A stretch of 8,060 bases of DNA from Candidatus Saccharimonadota bacterium. GTDB lineage: Bacteria; Patescibacteriota; Saccharimonadia; UBA4664. The notes under the pieces are model-generated. The model was not told the origin of the DNA, made no database searches, and saw only the letters and a list, made by a program, of their open reading frames with translations. Positions within the stretch are counted from its first letter, which is position 1. The number at the start of each line of letters is the position of its first letter. A program made the translations under genes and the position numbers. The stretch spans positions 1-8,060 of the forward strand of contig JARIHM010000157.1 in NCBI GenBank assembly GCA_029288275.1. The letters run 5' to 3'. Below, one piece after another: positions 6,219-8,060 of this stretch.

Positions 6219-6472
6219 ACTCGCTTTCCAGATGTGCGGGCTTGACTGCTCTGCTTCTTCTCTGATTGTTTGAGCATGCGAAGGAGAATAGAGGCCGCCT
6301 TATTTTTGGCCACATCGGGATCCTTGTCGATCCCCCGGGCTTGGAAGCTTAGCCCCTGATCAAGATCTACGGTGCAGTACCAGAAGATATGGTTCCGCAG
6401 GGTTTCTTCGAACCGCGGTGCCCCAAACCCGTGGCGGCGGCAGTAGTTGCGGAGCTTCGTAATGGAAGACAC
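6215..6472 (-). CDS. Small dsRBD-like protein, second of three
   Basis: 85 aa from a GTG at 6472, chosen because a perfect AGGAGG lies 5 bases upstream. Helix 1 is ITKLRNYCRRHGF (residues 4-16), then 'P19-R20-F21' at the place of the dsRBD P-x-Y, strands at about 28-37 and 40-46, and helix 2 with DPDVAKNKAASILLRML (51-67). As in the third copy, A55-K56 and A59-A60 match the dsRBD consensus while the first two Lys of SKKxAK are replaced by P-D. A Lys/Ser/Arg-rich tail (68-85) follows. Cysteines C11 and C33 match the other copies. It is closest to the first copy over the N-terminus and the shared MLKQS-D/E-K ending, and closest to the third in the VDLxxGL...P-x-VAK block. It is 18 bases downstream of the first gene. 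Confidence 0.82.
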   Translation of the reverse strand: MSSITKLRNYCRRHGFGAPRFEETLRNHIFWYCTVDLDQGLSFQARGIDKDPDVAKNKAASILLRMLKQSEKKQSSQARTSGKRV

Positions 6473-6477
6473 CCCCG

Positions 6478-6483
6478 CCTCCT
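6478..6483 (-). promoter_or_regulatory. Consensus Shine-Dalgarno deciding the GTG start
   Basis: On the minus strand AGGAGG sits exactly 5 bases before the GTG at 6472. It makes the second dsRBD-like gene independently translated rather than dependent on read-through from the first. Confidence 0.8.
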
Positions 6484-6490
6484 AGCCTGG

Positions 6491-6718
6491 CTATGGTGTT
6501 TTGTCCGATTGTTTAAGCATGTCAAGCATCGCCTGTGCCGTCTTCTCCTGCGCCTGGCGTTTTGAGGTATTATGCTGTTCCCAGGTACGGAAGCTTACAC
6601 CATGGCCTAATCCCACGATACATTCATAGTGGTGATAGGTTGCTTTACGGTAGGTATATTTTGGCTGTGACAGCCGGTTACGTTTGCAGTAGCGCTTGAG
6701 TTCAGAAACTGCAGACAT
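6491..6718 (-). CDS. Small dsRBD-like protein, first of three
   Basis: 75 aa from the ATG at 6718, with AAGGAGAT (6722-6729) as Shine-Dalgarno. The frame stays open upstream to 6790, but that stretch contains the promoter, so the short form is right. Helix 1 is VSELKRYCKRNRL (residues 4-16), followed by P19-K20-Y21 (dsRBD P-x-Y), strands at about 28-37 and 40-46, and helix 2 starting TSKRQAQEKTAQAMLDML (51-68). Here the 'SK-R' of the dsRBD SKKxAK motif is kept and the last Lys is Gln, the reverse of the other two copies. C11 and C33 are shared with its paralogues. It is strongly basic in the first 25 residues. No enzymatic motif is seen. It is the promoter-proximal gene of the operon. Confidence 0.82.
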   Translation of the reverse strand: MSAVSELKRYCKRNRLSQPKYTYRKATYHHYECIVGLGHGVSFRTWEQHNTSKRQAQEKTAQAMLDMLKQSDKTP

Positions 6719-6742
6719 CCCATCTCCTTCGGAACCTTGAAG

Positions 6743-6775
6743 AGGTCTCAAGCGAATACGCATCATAGGAGACCT
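6743..6775. repeat. 7-bp inverted repeat around the dsRBD-operon -10 box
   Basis: AGGTCTC (6743-6749) and GAGACCT (6769-6775) are perfect inverted arms separated by 19 bases. They bracket the -10 box and the predicted start of transcription. The whole dyad cannot be in the mRNA, so a DNA-level operator is more likely than an RNA hairpin. A chance dyad of this size cannot be excluded. Confidence 0.45.
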
Positions 6776-6790
6776 GATTGAGCGCGTCAA
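6762..6790 (-). promoter_or_regulatory. Sigma70-type promoter of the dsRBD-like operon
   Basis: Read on the minus strand: TTGACG (6790-6785), a 17-base spacer and TATGAT (6767-6762). This is the best promoter in the window; the -35 hexamer is identical to that after gatB. Transcription would start near 6755, leaving a leader of about 37 bases that carries the Shine-Dalgarno of the first gene. Confidence 0.78.
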
Positions 6791-6859
6791 GCTGAGGCGG
6801 CGTCGACGGTCGTGTCAGATTGCGACCAAAAATCAAGACTGCCGCTGCCAAACTCCTTG

Positions 6860-6868
6860 TGCTACCAT
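6860..6868 (+). promoter_or_regulatory. Possible extended -10 promoter of dnaE
   Basis: TGC-TACCAT gives a TGn extension directly before a fair -10 hexamer (6863-6868). No -35 box is visible at the right distance, which is tolerated in extended -10 promoters. The leader before the start would be about 17-25 bases. Confidence 0.35.
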
Positions 6869-6881
6869 GAACATAACGTTT

Positions 6882-6890
6882 GAAGAGGGG
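6882..6890 (+). promoter_or_regulatory. Shine-Dalgarno of dnaE
   Basis: GAAGAGGGG ends 7 bases before GTG 6898 but only 1 base before ATG 6892. The spacing favours the GTG; two residues are at stake. Confidence 0.55.
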
Positions 6891-6897
6891 AATGTCC

Positions 6898-8060
6898 GTG
6901 CCAACCGCAACCGAAGGTGTCGTTCAGGATGCGCCGGCGTCGGAAACGACGACTGGCCGCTTTGTTCACCTCCATAACCATAGCCATTATAGCCTGCTTG
7001 ACGGCTTGCAGAAGGTGCCAGGCATGCTGGACCGAATCGAAGAGCTCGGTATGACAGCGGTGGCTATTACCGATCACGGTACGCTTTCGGGCACGGTTGA
7101 ATTTTATAAAGAGGCAAAAAAGCGTGGCATCAAGCCAATTGTTGGCGTCGAGACCTATGTAGCTCCACGCGGCCATCTGGATAAGGCCGGCCGCCAAGAC
7201 CTCAACCCCTACCACCTTATTCTGCTAGCTGAAACGACCCAGGGCTATCATAACTTGATGAAGCTGGTTACAACTGCCCAGCTGGACGGTTTTTACCAAA
7301 AGCCGCGCATCGACCGTCAGCTCTTGCAACAGTACCATGAGGGCTTGATCGCACTCAGCGCCTGCGCTGGTGGCGAGGTGGCCCAGCACATTATGTCTGG
7401 CAACATGGCCGAGGCAGAAAACGTAGCGAGATGGTACGATCAAACGTTTGGCCGTGGTAATTATTACTTGGAGCTACAGGCGCACGAACACCAGTGGGCC
7501 ACGCAAAAAGAGATTAATGCCGCCAAGATTGAACTGAGCAAAAAGACCGGCATTCCGGTAGTGGTGACGGCCGACTCGCACTATAGTCGTCACACCAACC
7601 GTGATGCTCACGAAACGCTGCTGTGTGTGCAGACCGGCAAAACCCTGGACGATGCTAACCGTATGTCTATGGACATGGATTTGTATGTTTCAAGCCCCGA
7701 AGAGATCATGGAGCGGTTTGCTCATATACCCGAGGCTTTTGAAAACACCGTGAAGATTGCCGAGCGCTGCAACGTAGAGCTAGAGCTAGGCAAGATTCTT
7801 ATTCCGACCTTCCCTGTTCCCGAGGAAGGGCTCGACGAACGCGCCTACCTACATAAGCTGTGCTGGCAAGGCCTGGCGCATCGTTATGGCAACGTACCCA
7901 AGGAAGAGCTTGAGGGCATTACTGAGGCTAAGGCACGCCAACTCGTGACGCCAGAGATCGCCGAGCGGCTTGATTACGAGCTGGGTGTCATTGCTAAGAT
8001 GGGCTACGATGGTTACTTCCTGATCGTGGCCGACTTCATTAACTGGGGTAAGGATCAGGG
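6898..8060 (+). CDS. dnaE: DNA polymerase III subunit alpha, N-terminal part (runs off the window)
   Basis: 387 codons are visible with no stop before the right edge; the full protein is usually about 1,100-1,200 aa. It is the catalytic subunit of the replicative DNA polymerase. After a roughly 20-residue Thr/Ala-rich lead, the PHP domain starts with FVHLHNHSHYSLLDG (22-36; H24, H26, H28). It continues with AITDHG (56-61; D59, H60) and GVETY (83-87; E85), and later QAHEH and TADSHY. These look like the metal ligands that are kept in active PHP domains and lost in E. coli DnaE. The sequence then enters the start of the polymerase region (ELGVIAKMGYDGYFLIVADF), the conserved block before the palm domain. 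The start is GTG 6898 by Shine-Dalgarno spacing, with ATG 6892 as alternative. It is divergent from the dsRBD-like operon. Confidence 0.97.
   Translation, partial: MPTATEGVVQDAPASETTTGRFVHLHNHSHYSLLDGLQKVPGMLDRIEELGMTAVAITDHGTLSGTVEFYKEAKKRGIKPIVGVETYVAPRGHLDKAGRQDLNPYHLILLAETTQGYHNLMKLVTTAQLDGFYQKPRIDRQLLQQYHEGLIALSACAGGEVAQHIMSGNMAEAENVARWYDQTFGRGNYYLELQAHEHQWATQKEINAAKIELSKKTGIPVVVTADSHYSRHTNRDAHETLLCVQTGKTLDDANRMSMDMDLYVSSPEEIMERFAHIPEAFENTVKIAERCNVELELGKILIPTFPVPEEGLDERAYLHKLCWQGLAHRYGNVPKEELEGITEAKARQLVTPEIAERLDYELGVIAKMGYDGYFLIVADFINWGKDQ

Noticed and set aside
5914..6718. The dsRBD trio as a CRISPR, toxin-antitoxin or phage-remnant locus
   Set aside because: No repeat array, toxin-like partner, integrase or att-like repeat is present, and the three genes are clear paralogues of each other.
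6719..6790. 24-residue N-terminal extension of the first dsRBD-like protein
   Set aside because: It would be encoded by the promoter and dyad region, while a good Shine-Dalgarno serves the ATG at 6718.
6862..7215. 117-codon minus-strand frame opposite the dnaE start
   Set aside because: The plus strand encodes the PHP motifs over this stretch; the antisense product has no recognisable features.

Overview
The window looks like a piece of a small, compact bacterial genome of the Candidate Phyla Radiation (Patescibacteria), most plausibly Saccharibacteria (TM7). That placement is inference. It rests on the tight packing with 1-4 base start/stop overlaps, a GatB-dependent tRNA amidation route, a PHP-containing DnaE of CPR-like sequence (it opens FVHLHNHSHYSLLDG), a DUF5665/YtxH-type small-protein cluster, and many short lineage-type proteins. 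TGA acts as a normal stop (gatB, the Nudix and the HD genes all end in TGA), which argues against the recoded Gracilibacteria/Absconditabacteria. A near-perfect Shine-Dalgarno (AAGGAGGTG) shows standard initiation.

Layout. (1) 1-3601, plus strand: five genes chained by 1-4 base overlaps. They are a membrane-anchored protein with a HEPN-type RNxxxH motif (cut by the window edge), a seven-helix PQ-loop/SWEET-like membrane protein, a Nudix hydrolase, an HD-domain phosphohydrolase, and gatB. (2) 3598-4163: an orphan four-cysteine protein carried as a self-contained unit. Its promoter starts on the gatB stop codon and it ends in a strong hairpin terminator. (3) 4190-5910: a minimal MscS-type channel, then three small envelope proteins (one-helix DUF948/YtxG-like, YtxH, DUF5665). 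(4) 5914-6790, minus strand: an operon of three very small paralogous proteins that each look like a single double-stranded-RNA-binding domain (dsRBD). It has a good sigma70-type promoter, a dyad around the -10 box and a terminator shared with the convergent plus-strand genes. (5) 6860-8060, plus strand: the first third of dnaE, divergent from the dsRBD operon.

How they fit together: gatB (charging of Gln/Asn tRNAs) is translationally coupled to two nucleotide/phosphate hydrolases and a HEPN-type protein. The MscS-YtxH-DUF5665 block looks like an envelope or stress module. The dsRBD trio is the strongest candidate for something undescribed. In bacteria a dsRBD normally occurs as the C-terminal part of RNase III. 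Here there are three free-standing, diverged copies in one operon, all retaining the same two cysteines, next to the replicative polymerase gene. No RNA genes, CRISPR arrays or insertion sequences were seen, and no gene-free stretch exceeds about 180 bases.
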